A model generated the notes under the pieces. That model saw only the letters and a program-made list of their open reading frames with translations. It was not told the DNA's origin and made no database searches. A stretch of 64,000 bases of DNA. Source: Breoghania sp. L-A4. Lineage in GTDB: Bacteria; Pseudomonadota; Alphaproteobacteria; Rhizobiales; Stappiaceae. The stretch lies in assembly GCF_003432385.1 (NCBI RefSeq), contig NZ_CP031841.1, positions 3,635,579 to 3,699,578 on the forward strand, read 5' to 3'. Positions 54,904 to 64,000 of the stretch are shown here, in pieces (position 1 is the stretch's first letter; every line of letters starts with the position of its first letter). A program made the position numbers and the translations under genes.

Positions 54904-57498
54904 TCAGGCGAAAAGAAAGTCATCCGACATGAGAAGCGTGTGGTCGACGTTCAGCAGTGTGATGGACACATCGGCGAACTGCACCAGAGCGTTGGCGCCG
55001 CTGTCGGTGATCGTCAGATCGCCGAAACTCGATGCGCCGGAGAGAATCCGGATGTCGTCGAGGCCGAGCTCGAAGTCGGTGATCGTGTCGCTGCCGTCGC
55101 CGGTGTTGAAGATGAAATCGTCAGCGCCCGTGCCGCCGCTCAAGCGGTCGTTGCCCCCGCCGCCGGCCAGTTCGTCGGCACCGGCACCGCCACCCATCCA
55201 ATTGATCCCGGCAGAACCGGTCAGGATATCGGCGTAGCTTGAGCCTTCGAGATGCTCGATACGCAGAAGCTGATCGCCCTCGGCGTCGCCACCAGACTCA
55301 ACCAGCCCGTCGCCCAGATTGACGCTCACCCCGGCCGATGAGCCCGCGTAGCTCACCTTGTCCCACCCGCCCTGACCGTCGAGACGGTCGGCGCCGGCGC
55401 CACCTTCGAGCGTGTCGTTGCCATCGCCGCCAAACAGGTAGTTGATACCGGCGCTGCCGATAAGGGTATCGCTGAAAGCCGATCCTTCGAGATGCTCGAT
55501 GCGCAACAGCCGGTCGCCCTCCGCATCACCGCCGGACTCGACCAGCCCGTCGCCCAGATTGACGCTCACGGCGGCCGATGAGCCCGCGTAGCTCGCCATG
55601 TCCCACCCGCCCTGACCGTCAAGCCGGTCGGCGCCGGCGCCACCTTCGAGCGTATCGTTGCCATCCCCGCCATACAGGTAGTTGATGCCGGCGCTGCCGA
55701 TAAGCGTGTCATGAAACGCCGATCCTTCGAGATGCTCGATACGCAGCAGCTGGTCGCCCTCCGCATCGCCACCGGACTCGACCAGTCCATCACCGAGATT
55801 GACGGTCACAGCGGCCGATGAGCCCGTGTAACTCGCCCTGTCCCAGCCGCCCTGACCGTCAAGACGGTCGGCGCCGGCGCCACCTTCGAGCGTATCGTTG
55901 CCATCCCCGCCATACAGGTAGTTGATGCCGGCGCTACCGATAAGGGTGTCGTCGAAGGCCGATCCTTCGAGATGCTCGATACGCAACAGCAGGTCGCCCT
56001 CGGCGTCACCGCCTGTTTCGGTCAGCCCGTCGCCGAGATTGACGGTCACAGCAGCCGACGAGCCCGCGTAACTCGCCCTGTCCCACCCGCCCTGGCCGTC
56101 GAGCAGATCGGCGCCGGCGCCGCCTTCGAGCGTGTCGTTGCCGTTACCGCCATACAGGTAATTGATGCCGGCGTTGCCGATAAGCGTATCGTGGAAGACC
56201 GATCCTTCTAGATGCTCGATACGCAACAGCTGGTCGCCCTCAGCGTCGCCGCCTGTTTCGGTCAGCCCGTCACCCAGATTGACGGTCACGGCGGCCGATG
56301 AGCCCGCGTAGCTCGCCATGTCCCAGCCGCCCTGACCGTCGAGCAGGTCGGCGCCGGCGCCGCCTTCGAGCGTGTCGTTCCCAAGGCCGCCGTACAGCAT
56401 GTCGGCGCCGTTGCCGCCTTGCAAGGTGTTGTTTGCCGCATTACCGGTGATCGTGTCGTCGCCGGAGCCGCCAATGGCGTTCTCAATCAGCGAGCGGGTA
56501 TCGCTTTGATATTGCAGCGCATTGAAAATGTTGCCACGCGAGTAGTTGCCGTCCCCGAGATAGGCGAGCTGAACGGCGCTGAACACCGAATGCTCGCCGG
56601 GGCGCAAGTCCAGCATCAGCGCGGTCGTGTAGCTGCTGAGATCATACGTGTCGGTGCCGCCGCCATCCCAGACGGTCGCGAAAATCCGGTTGCCGCCCGC
56701 ATCGATCGCGACTGCACCATTGACCAGCGTGTCGCCGGAATTCGGATTCCACTTGTAGACCGTGTCGCCGCTGTTGGTCGTGAAGTCCGCGCCATACATG
56801 TGCTGCAGCGCGGCGATGTCCGCCATCATGTAGGACTGCGCATAACCATAGGTCTCGTTGGAATAGCCGCCGATCAGCGGATCGTTCACATAGGAACGAT
56901 AGGTCATCACGGAATATTCCATGGAATCGTAGGCCGCCGGCGTCGGCCCGGCGCCGGAGTTTTCCTGACCGTGCTTGAGACCAAGCGCATGGCCGATCTC
57001 ATGCAGATGGGTATGCCAGGCGTAATTGCCCGCCACCGGCGTGCGGTAGATATAGCCGCTGTAAGAACCGAACCAGACGTCCCCGTTGTCGCCGGACGGA
57101 CCCGTAATATAGTTGCCGGGAAAGTCAGCGACCTGGGCTGTTCCGAGACTTGACGACGACGTTTCGCCAAAACGGATCTCCGCCGTCGAGCTGTTGGTGC
57201 TCCCCAGCGAAGCCACATTGATCGCGGTAAATCCTTCGAGCGAGAAACCCGCGCTCGCGGACGGCCCGTCATCCGCACTCAGCGCAAAATGCGCCGCTGT
57301 CTGCTGGGCCGCGGTAATGGCGTTGAAATTGGCGGGCAGATCCTCGTTGCCCGTGCCGGTATAGGAATAGGCGGCGGAACTCGTCGAAAACGAATAGTAC
57401 AGCGTCGAATCGGCCCATGCGTCATAGGTGAGAACGCCATCAATGAATTGATTTCCGGTCGAGGCGACCGACTTGGTGGTGTTTCCCGTTCCGCTCAT
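54904..57498 (-). CDS. Serralysin-like secreted metalloprotease with RTX repeats
   Basis: This 864-residue secreted M10B-type protease has the zinc motif HLHEIGHALGLKH near residue 165 (HExxHxxGxxH) with the Met-turn SVMTYRSY about 35 residues on. The RTX calcium nonapeptides (GGSGDDTIT, GGNGADMLY, GGLGNDTLE) start near 345. Five almost identical 80-residue units follow, and the C-terminus ends SDDFLFA, the type of hydrophobic tail recognised by type I secretion. There is no signal peptide, as expected for that route. No type I exporter genes lie in the window. A GAGGACA box precedes ATG 57498. Confidence 0.92.
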   Translation of the reverse strand: MSGTGNTTKSVASTGNQFIDGVLTYDAWADSTLYYSFSTSSAAYSYTGTGNEDLPANFNAITAAQQTAAHFALSADDGPSASAGFSLEGFTAINVASLGSTNSSTAEIRFGETSSSSLGTAQVADFPGNYITGPSGDNGDVWFGSYSGYIYRTPVAGNYAWHTHLHEIGHALGLKHGQENSGAGPTPAAYDSMEYSVMTYRSYVNDPLIGGYSNETYGYAQSYMMADIAALQHMYGADFTTNSGDTVYKWNPNSGDTLVNGAVAIDAGGNRIFATVWDGGGTDTYDLSSYTTALMLDLRPGEHSVFSAVQLAYLGDGNYSRGNIFNALQYQSDTRSLIENAIGGSGDDTITGNAANNTLQGGNGADMLYGGLGNDTLEGGAGADLLDGQGGWDMASYAGSSAAVTVNLGDGLTETGGDAEGDQLLRIEHLEGSVFHDTLIGNAGINYLYGGNGNDTLEGGAGADLLDGQGGWDRASYAGSSAAVTVNLGDGLTETGGDAEGDLLLRIEHLEGSAFDDTLIGSAGINYLYGGDGNDTLEGGAGADRLDGQGGWDRASYTGSSAAVTVNLGDGLVESGGDAEGDQLLRIEHLEGSAFHDTLIGSAGINYLYGGDGNDTLEGGAGADRLDGQGGWDMASYAGSSAAVSVNLGDGLVESGGDAEGDRLLRIEHLEGSAFSDTLIGSAGINYLFGGDGNDTLEGGAGADRLDGQGGWDKVSYAGSSAGVSVNLGDGLVESGGDAEGDQLLRIEHLEGSSYADILTGSAGINWMGGGAGADELAGGGGNDRLSGGTGADDFIFNTGDGSDTITDFELGLDDIRILSGASSFGDLTITDSGANALVQFADVSITLLNVDHTLLMSDDFLFA
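55201..56400 (-). repeat. Five tandem 240-bp repeats within the protease gene
   Basis: The period is exactly 240 bp (80 codons): matching lines recur at 55381, 55621, 55861, 56101 and 56341. Each unit encodes NDTLEGGAGAD, then GGWDxASYAGSSAAV, VNLGDGL, ESGGDAEGD, LLRIEHLEGS and GINYLYGG. The high DNA identity points to recent expansion and makes the copy number unstable and easy to mis-assemble. Confidence 0.9.
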
Positions 57499-57556
57499 CG
57501 TATGTCCTCAAAATTGGAAGTCAGACCACTCAGGCAATGCAACGGCGCCCTGAGGG

Positions 57557-57922
57557 TCAGTTGGGGTTGAAGTCTTGCCGGTCCTTGTCAGTCGACCCGC
57601 GTGCCTTGTCTTGCCGTCTGCGCGCCTCCTCCGCCAAAGGATGGTCGGGATGCCGCAGAATGAACAGTTCGTAGCCCTCCGGAGTGTCGCGACGCACGGC
57701 CGCGTCGAACTCCTCACGAACGGCAACGTCGCCATCGCGCGCCGGGCGCGCGGTGCTTGAAAAGCTGCCGTCACCGGCAGCCCGCCCGCTGGTTCCATCC
57801 CCGGCAAACACCATCGGCGGGAAAGGGCGCCCAGGCAGAAGCAACCCCAGCACCAGGAAGACGACACCCGCAAGGAGAAGGGGCGAGCGGGATGCAGACC
57901 GTTTCGGCATCACGTCGACCAT
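57557..57922 (-). CDS. Small membrane-anchored hypothetical protein
   Basis: This protein of about 121 residues has a basic N-terminus (MPKRSASRS region), one hydrophobic helix (LLLAGVVFLVLGLLLPG) and a hydrophilic, charged tail with a TPR-like helix (GYELFILRHPDHPLAEEARR). I do not recognise the family. It lies 58 bp upstream of the protease on the same strand and could be cotranscribed. Starts at 57922, 57910 or 57994 are all possible, and I prefer 57922. Confidence 0.5.
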   Translation of the reverse strand: MVDVMPKRSASRSPLLLAGVVFLVLGLLLPGRPFPPMVFAGDGTSGRAAGDGSFSSTARPARDGDVAVREEFDAAVRRDTPEGYELFILRHPDHPLAEEARRRQDKARGSTDKDRQDFNPN

Positions 57923-58409
57923 GGCTTCGCAGGGGTTCGGATTTCCAGGCACGATTGCTCCAACAAGCCGCAATACTCGGTCACAAGAAAGCATTGATCG
58001 CCAAAATCAATAAATCTATCGTTTCATCCGCCGCCGCCGCTTGTCACACACCGTCATCGTACAACGGCCCTGCCCACGATGGCTTAACGCGACGAAACAT
58101 CCCCAATCCTGCAACAATTGCCATGGACCGGCAACCGCCGAATGACCGGAAACGGCAAAATGTGGGCGCAACGGGGTCGCGGTTGGTCGCTTGGCACCCG
58201 CGAGGCTTGCGCCGCGAGACGGCCAGCCACCCAAAAATGACGCAAAGGAATATATGATACCAAGTTCAATTCACAGCTTTTCATCAGAAAAGGAGAGTTC
58301 AATTTGACCTGAAAACATGCAATACAAACCACATTCAGAGTATATATGCGATATTTATTAATAACAGTGAATTTTCAAAATATGAAAAATTGAACAAAGG
58401 AGCGGCATC
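57923..58409. other. Gene-free region becoming AT-rich
   Basis: No gene is supported. From about 58250 to 58400 the DNA is strikingly AT-rich and probably contains the promoter of the cysteine-rich protein gene, whose ribosome-binding site (AAAGGAG) ends the region. Confidence 0.45.
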
Positions 58410-59115
58410 ATGAAGCCCTCTCATTCGTACTACTGGTTTTCGCGGCGCTTGTTACGCCAATGAATCATTGGCGACGTCACAACAGCCACAGGTCGTCTAC
58501 TATGACCAGACCGTCGGCGAGATCAAAGCCCGCCTGGCCGTCAACCTGCTCGAACTCTTCGACAATCCGGTCTTCATGGACACCGGCGCTCCAACGGAAA
58601 CGCTCGTCATTCCCGGGCCGGAGGCACTCGAAATACTCAGGGGCGCCGGCTACGGCAGACAAAACGACCTGCGGGGCGATTTCCGGACCATCGAGGCGGT
58701 TCTCTCCGCCGACGGCGCGCTGGCGATCTACATGCCGGAGCCGAGGCTGCGCGAAGGGTCGGACGGCTTCCTCTACATCCCCACCCCGTCCGACAGCACC
58801 ATTGTCGGTCTCGAAGAGGTCTTTGCCTGCGATGGGCTGTATTTCCATGTCGGCGGCGTCTCCGTGCGGGGCGACTCGTGCTCATGGCGCCGCTGCACAG
58901 GCCAGCGCGGCGGCAAGAAATGCACGCGGTGCGGCTGCGTCTACGACGGATGCCGCGCGGTGCCCTGCGATATCTGCCGTGACAGCGCCAGCATTTCCGA
59001 CGATGTGCTCATGGACCGCCTGACGCAACTGTGTCGCGCGGGAGACACCTGCCGCGAGTTCGAGCCCTTCGTCTCGCCGCAGCCGCTCCTGAGCCGCATC
59101 GGCAAGCCCCTCTAG
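58410..59115 (+). CDS. Cysteine-rich exported protein, two frameshifts, stop codon inside a MITE
   Basis: I do not recognise the family. An AAAGGAG box leads to ATG 58410, but the signal-peptide core (LSFVLLVFAALVT) is in the -1 frame and the mature part (ANESLATSQQPQVVYYDQT onward) in a third. One C near 58416 and one G near 58456 restore a continuous 235-residue protein. The C-terminal half has about eleven cysteines, dense in CSWRRC, KKCTRCGC, DGC and CDICRDS. The stop TAG (59113-59115) is part of the MITE terminus, so the natural C-terminus may have been lost. Confidence 0.55.
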
Positions 59116-59384
59116 AGCGTTTCCTTGTTAAATGGAATCAATTCTGTTGGTCCAAACCGGTTCGATCCGCGAGGAAACGGGCGAACGGCATAGCCCATGC
59201 TACGGCGGAGGCCGTTGACGCGGCGGACGGCCGGTTTCGACCAACCCTTTGGGCGGGATGAATTTTCCCGATTATCGGCGAGGCTCGTCTCGGCCATATC
59301 CGCGATATGCCCTTCGCCAATCCTCTTGATCCTCGACAAAATTCATCGCCGCAGAATGGTCCATTTAACAAGGAAACGCTCTAG
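59112..59384 (-). mobile_element. MITE-like element, copy 2 (273 bp, inverted)
   Basis: This is the inverted counterpart of 52221-52494, with the same CTAG-ended terminal repeats and a single 1-bp length difference. It abuts the cysteine-rich protein gene and supplies its stop codon. The almost perfect identity of the copies shows recent movement or gene conversion. Confidence 0.8.
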
Positions 59385-59477
59385 GCCCCGGCACGTAGAA
59401 AAGCCGGGCGCAGGCTCGGAACGCGAAACGGCGGGTCTTGCGACCCGCCGATCCGTCTGTGCGAAAATCCTGGGCGC

Positions 59478-61130
59478 CTAACGCGTCAGCGGCTTGTACT
59501 TGATGCGGCGCGGGTCGGCGGCGTGTGCGCCAAGGCGGCGGACCTTGTCCTTCTCGTAGTCCTCGAAGTTGCCCTCGAACCATTCCACGTGGCTGTCGCC
59601 CTCAAACGCCAGCATGTGGGTGGCAAGGCGATCGAGGAACATGCGGTCATGCGAGATGACCACGGCGCAGCCGGCGTAGTTTTCCAAGGCGTCCTCGAGC
59701 GCCGCCAGCGTCTCCGTGTCGAGATCGTTGGTCGGCTCATCGAGCAACAGCACATTGGAGCCGGTCTTCAGCACCTTGGCCAGATGCACCCGGTTGCGCT
59801 GACCGCCCGACAGATTGCCGACCTTGGCCTGCTGGGCCGGGCCCTTGAAGTTGAAGGACGAGCAATAGGCACGTGAGTTGATTTCCTTGTCGTCGAGATA
59901 GATCACCTCGGCGCCGCCGGAAATTTCCTCCCACACGTTCTTCTCGGGATCCAGTGAATCGCGCGACTGGTCGACGAAGCCCAGGTGCACGGTGTCACCG
60001 ATCGTGATCGTGCCCTGATCCGGCTTCTCCTGGCCCGTGAGCATCTTGAACAGGGTCGACTTGCCCGCGCCGTTGGGGCCGATCACGCCGACGATGCCGC
60101 CGCGCGGCAGCTTGAACGTGAGATCGTCGATCAGCAGCCGGTCCTCAAACCCCTTGGAGACATGCTCGACCTCAATGACGTTCTGACCCAGCCGCTCGCC
60201 GACCGGGATCAGGATCTGCTCGATCGACGGCATCCGCTCTTCCTGCTTGGAGATCAGATCGTCATAGGCCCTGATGCGCGCCTTGGACTTGGTCTGGCGG
60301 CCCTTCGGACTCATGCCCATCCACTCGCGCTCGCGCGCGATCGCGCGGTTGCGGGCCATGTCCTCACGGCCCTCCTGCAGCATCCGCTTGGACTTCTTCT
60401 CCAGATAGGCGGAATAGTTGCCCTCGTAGGGAATGCCCTGACCACGGTCGAGCTCGAGGATCCAGCCGGTGACATTGTCCAGGAAGTAGCGATCATGGGT
60501 GATGATCAGCACGCTTCCCTTGAACTCGCGCAGGTGGCGTTCCAGCCAGTGCACGGTCTCGGCGTCGAGATGGTTGGTCGGCTCATCGAGCAGCAGCAGA
60601 TCCGGTTCGCTGAGCAGCAGCTTGCACAGCGCCACGCGGCGGCGCTCGCCACCCGAAAGAGTGGTGACTTCGGAGTCCGAAGGCGGGCAACGCAGGGCTT
60701 CCATCGCCATCTCGACCTTGCTTTCGAGATTCCACAGGTCTTCCGCGTCGATGAGATCCTGCAGCTTGCCGCCTTCTTCCGCCGTCTCGTCGGAATAGTT
60801 CATCATCAGTTCGTTGTAGCGGTCGAGAATCGCCTGCTTGTGGGCAACGCCTTCCATGACGTTTTCCATCACGGTCTTGCTCTCGTCGAGCTGCGGCTCC
60901 TGAGACAGATAGCCGATCTTGGTGCCCTCGGCCGCCCAGGCCTCGCCGGTGTATTCCTTGTCGAGTCCCGCCATGATTTTCAGCAGGGTCGACTTGCCCG
61001 CGCCGTTGGGGCCGAGGATACCGATCTTCGCGTCCGGATAGAAAGACAGATTGACGTTGTCGAGGACCTTCTTGCCGCCGTCGTAGGACTTGGACAGTCC
61101 GTGCATGTGGTAGATGAACTGCCGCGCCAT
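59478..61130 (-). CDS. ettA: Energy-dependent translational throttle ABC-F protein EttA
   Basis: This 550-residue cytoplasmic ABC-F ATPase binds the ribosome E site and gates entry into elongation according to ATP/ADP. Two ABC cassettes are present: Walker [10 protein letters not shown] twice, signatures [13 protein letters not shown] and [13 protein letters not shown], and Walker B DEPTNHLD and DEPTNDLD. The linker and arm ([20 protein letters not shown]) are of EttA type. ATG 61130 ([14 protein letters not shown]) is the family start. The frame to 61310 contains only leader. Confidence 0.94.
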   Translation of the reverse strand: MARQFIYHMHGLSKSYDGGKKVLDNVNLSFYPDAKIGILGPNGAGKSTLLKIMAGLDKEYTGEAWAAEGTKIGYLSQEPQLDESKTVMENVMEGVAHKQAILDRYNELMMNYSDETAEEGGKLQDLIDAEDLWNLESKVEMAMEALRCPPSDSEVTTLSGGERRRVALCKLLLSEPDLLLLDEPTNHLDAETVHWLERHLREFKGSVLIITHDRYFLDNVTGWILELDRGQGIPYEGNYSAYLEKKSKRMLQEGREDMARNRAIAREREWMGMSPKGRQTKSKARIRAYDDLISKQEERMPSIEQILIPVGERLGQNVIEVEHVSKGFEDRLLIDDLTFKLPRGGIVGVIGPNGAGKSTLFKMLTGQEKPDQGTITIGDTVHLGFVDQSRDSLDPEKNVWEEISGGAEVIYLDDKEINSRAYCSSFNFKGPAQQAKVGNLSGGQRNRVHLAKVLKTGSNVLLLDEPTNDLDTETLAALEDALENYAGCAVVISHDRMFLDRLATHMLAFEGDSHVEWFEGNFEDYEKDKVRRLGAHAADPRRIKYKPLTR

Positions 61131-61378
61131 GGGCTCAAAATGCTCCGAAAATGGGGTGGGAACGTTGGCCGCACACATAAGCGAAGCAAGGGCGAAGAGC
61201 AACAAACGCGCTTCAAAAAGACGCACGAAATTGCGCGTATTCGTCAAATTCGCCAACCGCCGGCACGATCCGGTCTGGCGCGCGTCGCGGACGGCGGCGC
61301 GTCCGGGCACCTTTACCGATCGTTTAAACCTTTTGTTGACTGTCTCTCTGCTGGGACACAGTCCAACCGGAGTATTTT

Positions 61379-61636
61379 ATGCGTAACAACAGCGTTTTCC
61401 GTCTCGTGGTCCTGACCGGCCTCGGCCTTTCGCTCGCCGCCTGCGGCTCCAGCCGCCTGGAGCGAAGCGCGAGCGGCGCGGGCATCGGCGCCGCGGCCGG
61501 TGTTGGTGTGGCGGCCATTGCCGGCGGACCGATCCTCGCCGGAGCAGCGGTGGGCGCCGTGGGTGGTGCCGTCATCGGCGCGGTCACCGACGAGTGCCAG
61601 ATCGATCTGGGACCCCGCCGCCCCAAGAACTGCTGA
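61379..61636 (+). CDS. Glycine-zipper lipoprotein
   Basis: This 85-residue lipoprotein has a lipobox at LSLAACGSS (Cys near residue 22) and a glycine-zipper helix (GAGIGAAAGVGVAAIAGG, then GAAVGAVGGAVIGAVTD). Small outer-membrane lipoproteins of this kind are common in Rhizobiales. Function unknown. It is divergent from ettA across 248 bp without other genes, and ends just before a terminator. Confidence 0.82.
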   Translation: MRNNSVFRLVVLTGLGLSLAACGSSRLERSASGAGIGAAAGVGVAAIAGGPILAGAAVGAVGGAVIGAVTDECQIDLGPRRPKNC

Positions 61637-61643
61637 TAACAAA

Positions 61644-61675
61644 TCAGCCGCCGCGGATGTGACCGCGGCGGCTGA
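61644..61675. terminator. Perfect 13-bp hairpin after the lipoprotein gene
   Basis: TCAGCCGCCGCGG and CCGCGGCGGCTGA form a perfect stem around ATGTGA. No T-tract follows, so efficiency is uncertain. It separates the lipoprotein gene from the convergent chemoreceptor remnant. Confidence 0.6.
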
Positions 61676-61710
61676 CGACAGATGACACTCTGGCGAAGCG
61701 AAGGGGAAGC

Positions 61711-62008
61711 GGATCAGGCCGCCAGCACCCGGTCGAAGACGCTCCTTGACCTCGGGGGCGACAACCGCTTGCCCATCTCGCCGGCCAGCCCGTGGCGTTG
61801 AGCGCCAGCAGGATGGTCTGCGCCGCGATGTCGGAGATCAGCCCGATGACCGAGCCGATGGCCTCGGCGGCCCCGGCCAGCCCGCGCACGGACTCGCTGG
61901 TCTTGTGCGCACCGCCTGACGCGCGATATCGCGGGACTTGGTGGCCTGCTGGCCGATTTCGGTGATCGAGGCGGTCATGTCCTCTGTCGCGGCGGCGCGG
62001 ACCGACAT
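61711..62008 (-). pseudogene. Methyl-accepting chemotaxis protein remnant
   Basis: Fragments of a chemoreceptor signalling domain are readable in more than one frame: MTASITEIGQQATKSRDIAR, then AHKTSESVRGLAGAAEAIG and ISDIAAQTILLALNAT, then GEMGKRLS. The ligand domain, membrane helices and HAMP are missing, and the conserved hairpin tip is scrambled. This is a decayed remnant of about 300 bp, not a sequencing artefact of one base. Confidence 0.6.
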
Positions 62009-62248
62009 AAGTATAAACTACATAAGTATATATATGTAATTTTACGATTTCTAAGACATGTTGACGCAATATGCCAACGTTAAGAAAAAATACGTCGTTA
62101 CTCAGATAATATACCGACTATCGAAATGATGCTCGCCTCCCAGCGACCTGCGGCACCCGGATCGCATCCAAGAATTGCTTGTCCGGACCCTGGTGATCAA
62201 CGGGTGACGCATCAGTCCGCTACGGCATCGGCCACGGCTTGTTCGAAC
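62009..62248. other. AT-rich junction before the GGDEF gene
   Basis: An ACATAAGTATA-like motif is directly repeated near 62007-62036, in a strongly AT-rich tract. It joins the chemoreceptor remnant to the next gene. It probably holds the promoter of the GGDEF gene. No other gene is seen. Confidence 0.4.
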
Positions 62249-64000
62249 ATGCAGTTGACGAAACACGAGGCACATGCGCGGCGGCGGAGAGCTTTGTTGA
62301 GCACGAACCAAGACACCCACCAGGCACGCAATGCCGGCGCGCGGCGCCAGACGAAAGCACGGGACATTGCGCATGCCTGCAAGGCAATGTTGCACAGCCT
62401 TGTCGCCGCTCTCGGCGTACACCTGCCGAACACCGACCACATTCCCGAGCCGTTGGCCGGCAAGATCAGAGCCGGGCAGATCGCGGCGATCCTGCGCCTG
62501 ACGCCTGTCATGATGATCGCCAACCTGCTCAACGTCGGCACCGTCGACTGGCTGTTCTGGCAAAGCGATCATCAGGTGTTTCTCATTGCCTGGTCCGCTC
62601 TGACCATCACTCTGGCCGTAACCGGCCTGCGGTCCTGGTGGCGCAACCGGCCGCTGCTGCAAAATGACGGCCTGCCGCGACGGTCGCGCTCGTCCAAAAG
62701 CATCCGCCGCATGATCATCAATTCCGCCGTCTTGGCGCTGCTGTGGAGCATGGTGCCCATAACGCTGTTCGCGCAGGCGGAACCCGGCGCCCGGATGTTC
62801 ATCGCGGTGCTGACCAGCGGAATGATGAGCGCGGGCGCGCTGGCGCTGTCCACCGTGCCGCTGGCGGCGCTGACCTACACATTCATGCTGGCGCTGGCCT
62901 CCGCCTTCGCGCTGATTTCGGCCGCGGAACCCGTTCTGGTCTACATCGGCGTCATCTTGCTGATCTACACATGGATCCTGGCCAAGACCACCACCTGGAA
63001 GGCCGACATGTTCATCAGCCGCCTGATCGACCAGGCACAACTGGTGAAACAGAACGAGTTGATCGGCCTGCTGCTGCGCGATTTCGAGGAAAGCGCCAGC
63101 GACTGGCTGTGGGAAATCGACGAACAAGGCCGGCTACAACACGTCTCCATGCGTCTCGCGGCAATGCTCGGCCAGCCGGCCGCCGCGCTCCAGAACCGGC
63201 GTTTTCGCGAGGTTTTCTGCCCCCACGCCGGACATGCGGGCACGGGCAACCTGCAACTGGTCGAAGACCTGATCGCCAAGCGCGCGCCGTTCCGCGACCA
63301 GGTGGTGGCCGTAACCATCGGCGGAATCGATGGCTGGTGGTCCCTGTGCGGCAAGCCGGTGTTCGATGAGACAGGCGCCTATCGCGGCTATCGCGGCGTG
63401 GGATCCGATGTCACCCAGAGCCGCCGCGCGCAGGAGCGCATCGCCCAGATGGCGCGGTTTGACGGATTGACCGGGCTGCCCAACCGGGCGCATTTCCGCG
63501 AACTGTTGAGCGCGCGGATCGCCGGCGAGGCGGCCACATCGCCGCCCGCGCTGATCTGCATCGACCTCGACCAGTTCAAATCCGTCAATGATTCCATGGG
63601 ACATACGGTCGGCGACCGGCTTCTGGTCTGCATTGCCGGACGGCTGACGGACACGGTCGGCGATACCGCCATCGTGGCGCGTCTGGCGGGCGACGAATTC
63701 GCGGTGCTGCCGTCCGGCCCGCTGCGCGAAGAGGACGTTGTCGAACTCGCCAGAAAGGTCATCGCCATCATCAGCCTGCCCTACCAACTGCATGGAAAAC
63801 AAGTACAAATCGGCGCGAGCGCGGGCATCGCCCTGACCGGCGACGGCGCCTGTTCGCCCGAGCAGCTGATGAACAACGCCGACCTGGCGCTCTACACCGC
63901 CAAGAACGAGGGCCACGGTCAGTTCCGCGTCTTTGGTCCCGCCATCGACGCGGAGGTGCGCAAGCGCCGCACCATGACCGAGGATCTGCAGGCGGCCCTG
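62249..64000 (+). CDS. Membrane PAS-GGDEF(-EAL) cyclic-di-GMP protein, 3' end outside window
   Basis: The first 584 codons are present. After a hydrophilic start there are about five membrane segments (residues 85-240), a PAS-like sensor (SDWLWEIDEQGRLQHVS near 275), and a GGDEF domain (FDGLTGLPNRAHFREL near 405, RLAGDEFAVLPSGPL near 475). The signature is AGDEF, a variant still compatible with diguanylate cyclase activity. The end of the window (RKRRTMTEDLQAAL) is the usual lead into an EAL phosphodiesterase domain, so the full protein is probably a composite. The start at 62249 is tentative. Confidence 0.82.
   Translation, partial: MQLTKHEAHARRRRALLSTNQDTHQARNAGARRQTKARDIAHACKAMLHSLVAALGVHLPNTDHIPEPLAGKIRAGQIAAILRLTPVMMIANLLNVGTVDWLFWQSDHQVFLIAWSALTITLAVTGLRSWWRNRPLLQNDGLPRRSRSSKSIRRMIINSAVLALLWSMVPITLFAQAEPGARMFIAVLTSGMMSAGALALSTVPLAALTYTFMLALASAFALISAAEPVLVYIGVILLIYTWILAKTTTWKADMFISRLIDQAQLVKQNELIGLLLRDFEESASDWLWEIDEQGRLQHVSMRLAAMLGQPAAALQNRRFREVFCPHAGHAGTGNLQLVEDLIAKRAPFRDQVVAVTIGGIDGWWSLCGKPVFDETGAYRGYRGVGSDVTQSRRAQERIAQMARFDGLTGLPNRAHFRELLSARIAGEAATSPPALICIDLDQFKSVNDSMGHTVGDRLLVCIAGRLTDTVGDTAIVARLAGDEFAVLPSGPLREEDVVELARKVIAIISLPYQLHGKQVQIGASAGIALTGDGACSPEQLMNNADLALYTAKNEGHGQFRVFGPAIDAEVRKRRTMTEDLQAAL

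Overview
The window is GC-rich DNA from an alphaproteobacterium, most likely of the order Hyphomicrobiales (Rhizobiales), perhaps a marine Stappiaceae-like lineage. The grounds are the family content (three BA14K proteins, an extensin-like protein, DUF1194, DUF2293 and DUF2336 proteins, TRAP transport, ArsR-methyltransferase control of metF-metH) and the scattered GTCATCCCGG intergenic palindromes. No rRNA, tRNA, CRISPR array or phage module is visible.

Layout. 1-10 kb: a catabolic locus (winged-helix regulator, dctPQM TRAP transporter, metallo-beta-lactamase-fold hydrolase, hydantoinase/oxoprolinase) tied together by a 22-bp operator present twice. 9-15 kb: small exported BA14K proteins interleaved with an endonuclease/phosphatase-fold protein, a MauE-like membrane protein and an FAD amino-acid oxidase. 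15-24 kb: MFS transporter, periplasmic PQQ sugar dehydrogenase plus cytochrome c, a basic-amino-acid decarboxylase, a cysteine-rich exported protein, extensin-like protein, LysE exporter, zinc alcohol dehydrogenase and polyphosphate kinase 2. 24.7-26.4 kb: arsR-arsC-arsH. 26.4-28.1 kb: a low-GC island with a sulfotransferase and an IS5-type transposase remnant. 28.1-33.6 kb: the NAGGN osmoprotectant trio (asnO, ngg, M42 peptidase) with a divergent MarR gene. 33.7-42.8 kb: metF-metH with a SAM-binding ArsR regulator, flanked by two DUF2336 paralogues and a 27-residue membrane peptide. 43-48 kb: trmO, a DUF1194 protein and a divergent katG/oxyR pair. 48-52 kb: aldehyde dehydrogenase with DUF779 protein and a GAF-Fis regulator, then a MOSC protein. 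52.2-59.4 kb: a segment bounded by two inverted copies of a 274-bp MITE, holding a B12 radical SAM protein, a DUF2293 protein, a serralysin-like RTX protease with five 240-bp repeats and a cysteine-rich exported protein. 59.4-64 kb: ettA, a glycine-zipper lipoprotein, a chemoreceptor remnant and a membrane GGDEF protein cut by the window edge.

Eleven otherwise sound genes carry thirteen single-base losses, nearly all in or next to short homopolymers and always in the same direction. Adding one base at each site restores a full-length family member. I read most of these as consensus-sequence errors rather than real gene death and give the restored gene limits. The features of most interest are the shared palindromic operator of the TRAP/hydantoinase locus, the duplicated 3' end of the hydantoinase gene around a BA14K cassette, a conserved TGAAC-repeat promoter, the 27-residue membrane peptide with a structured downstream RNA, and the inverted MITE pair.
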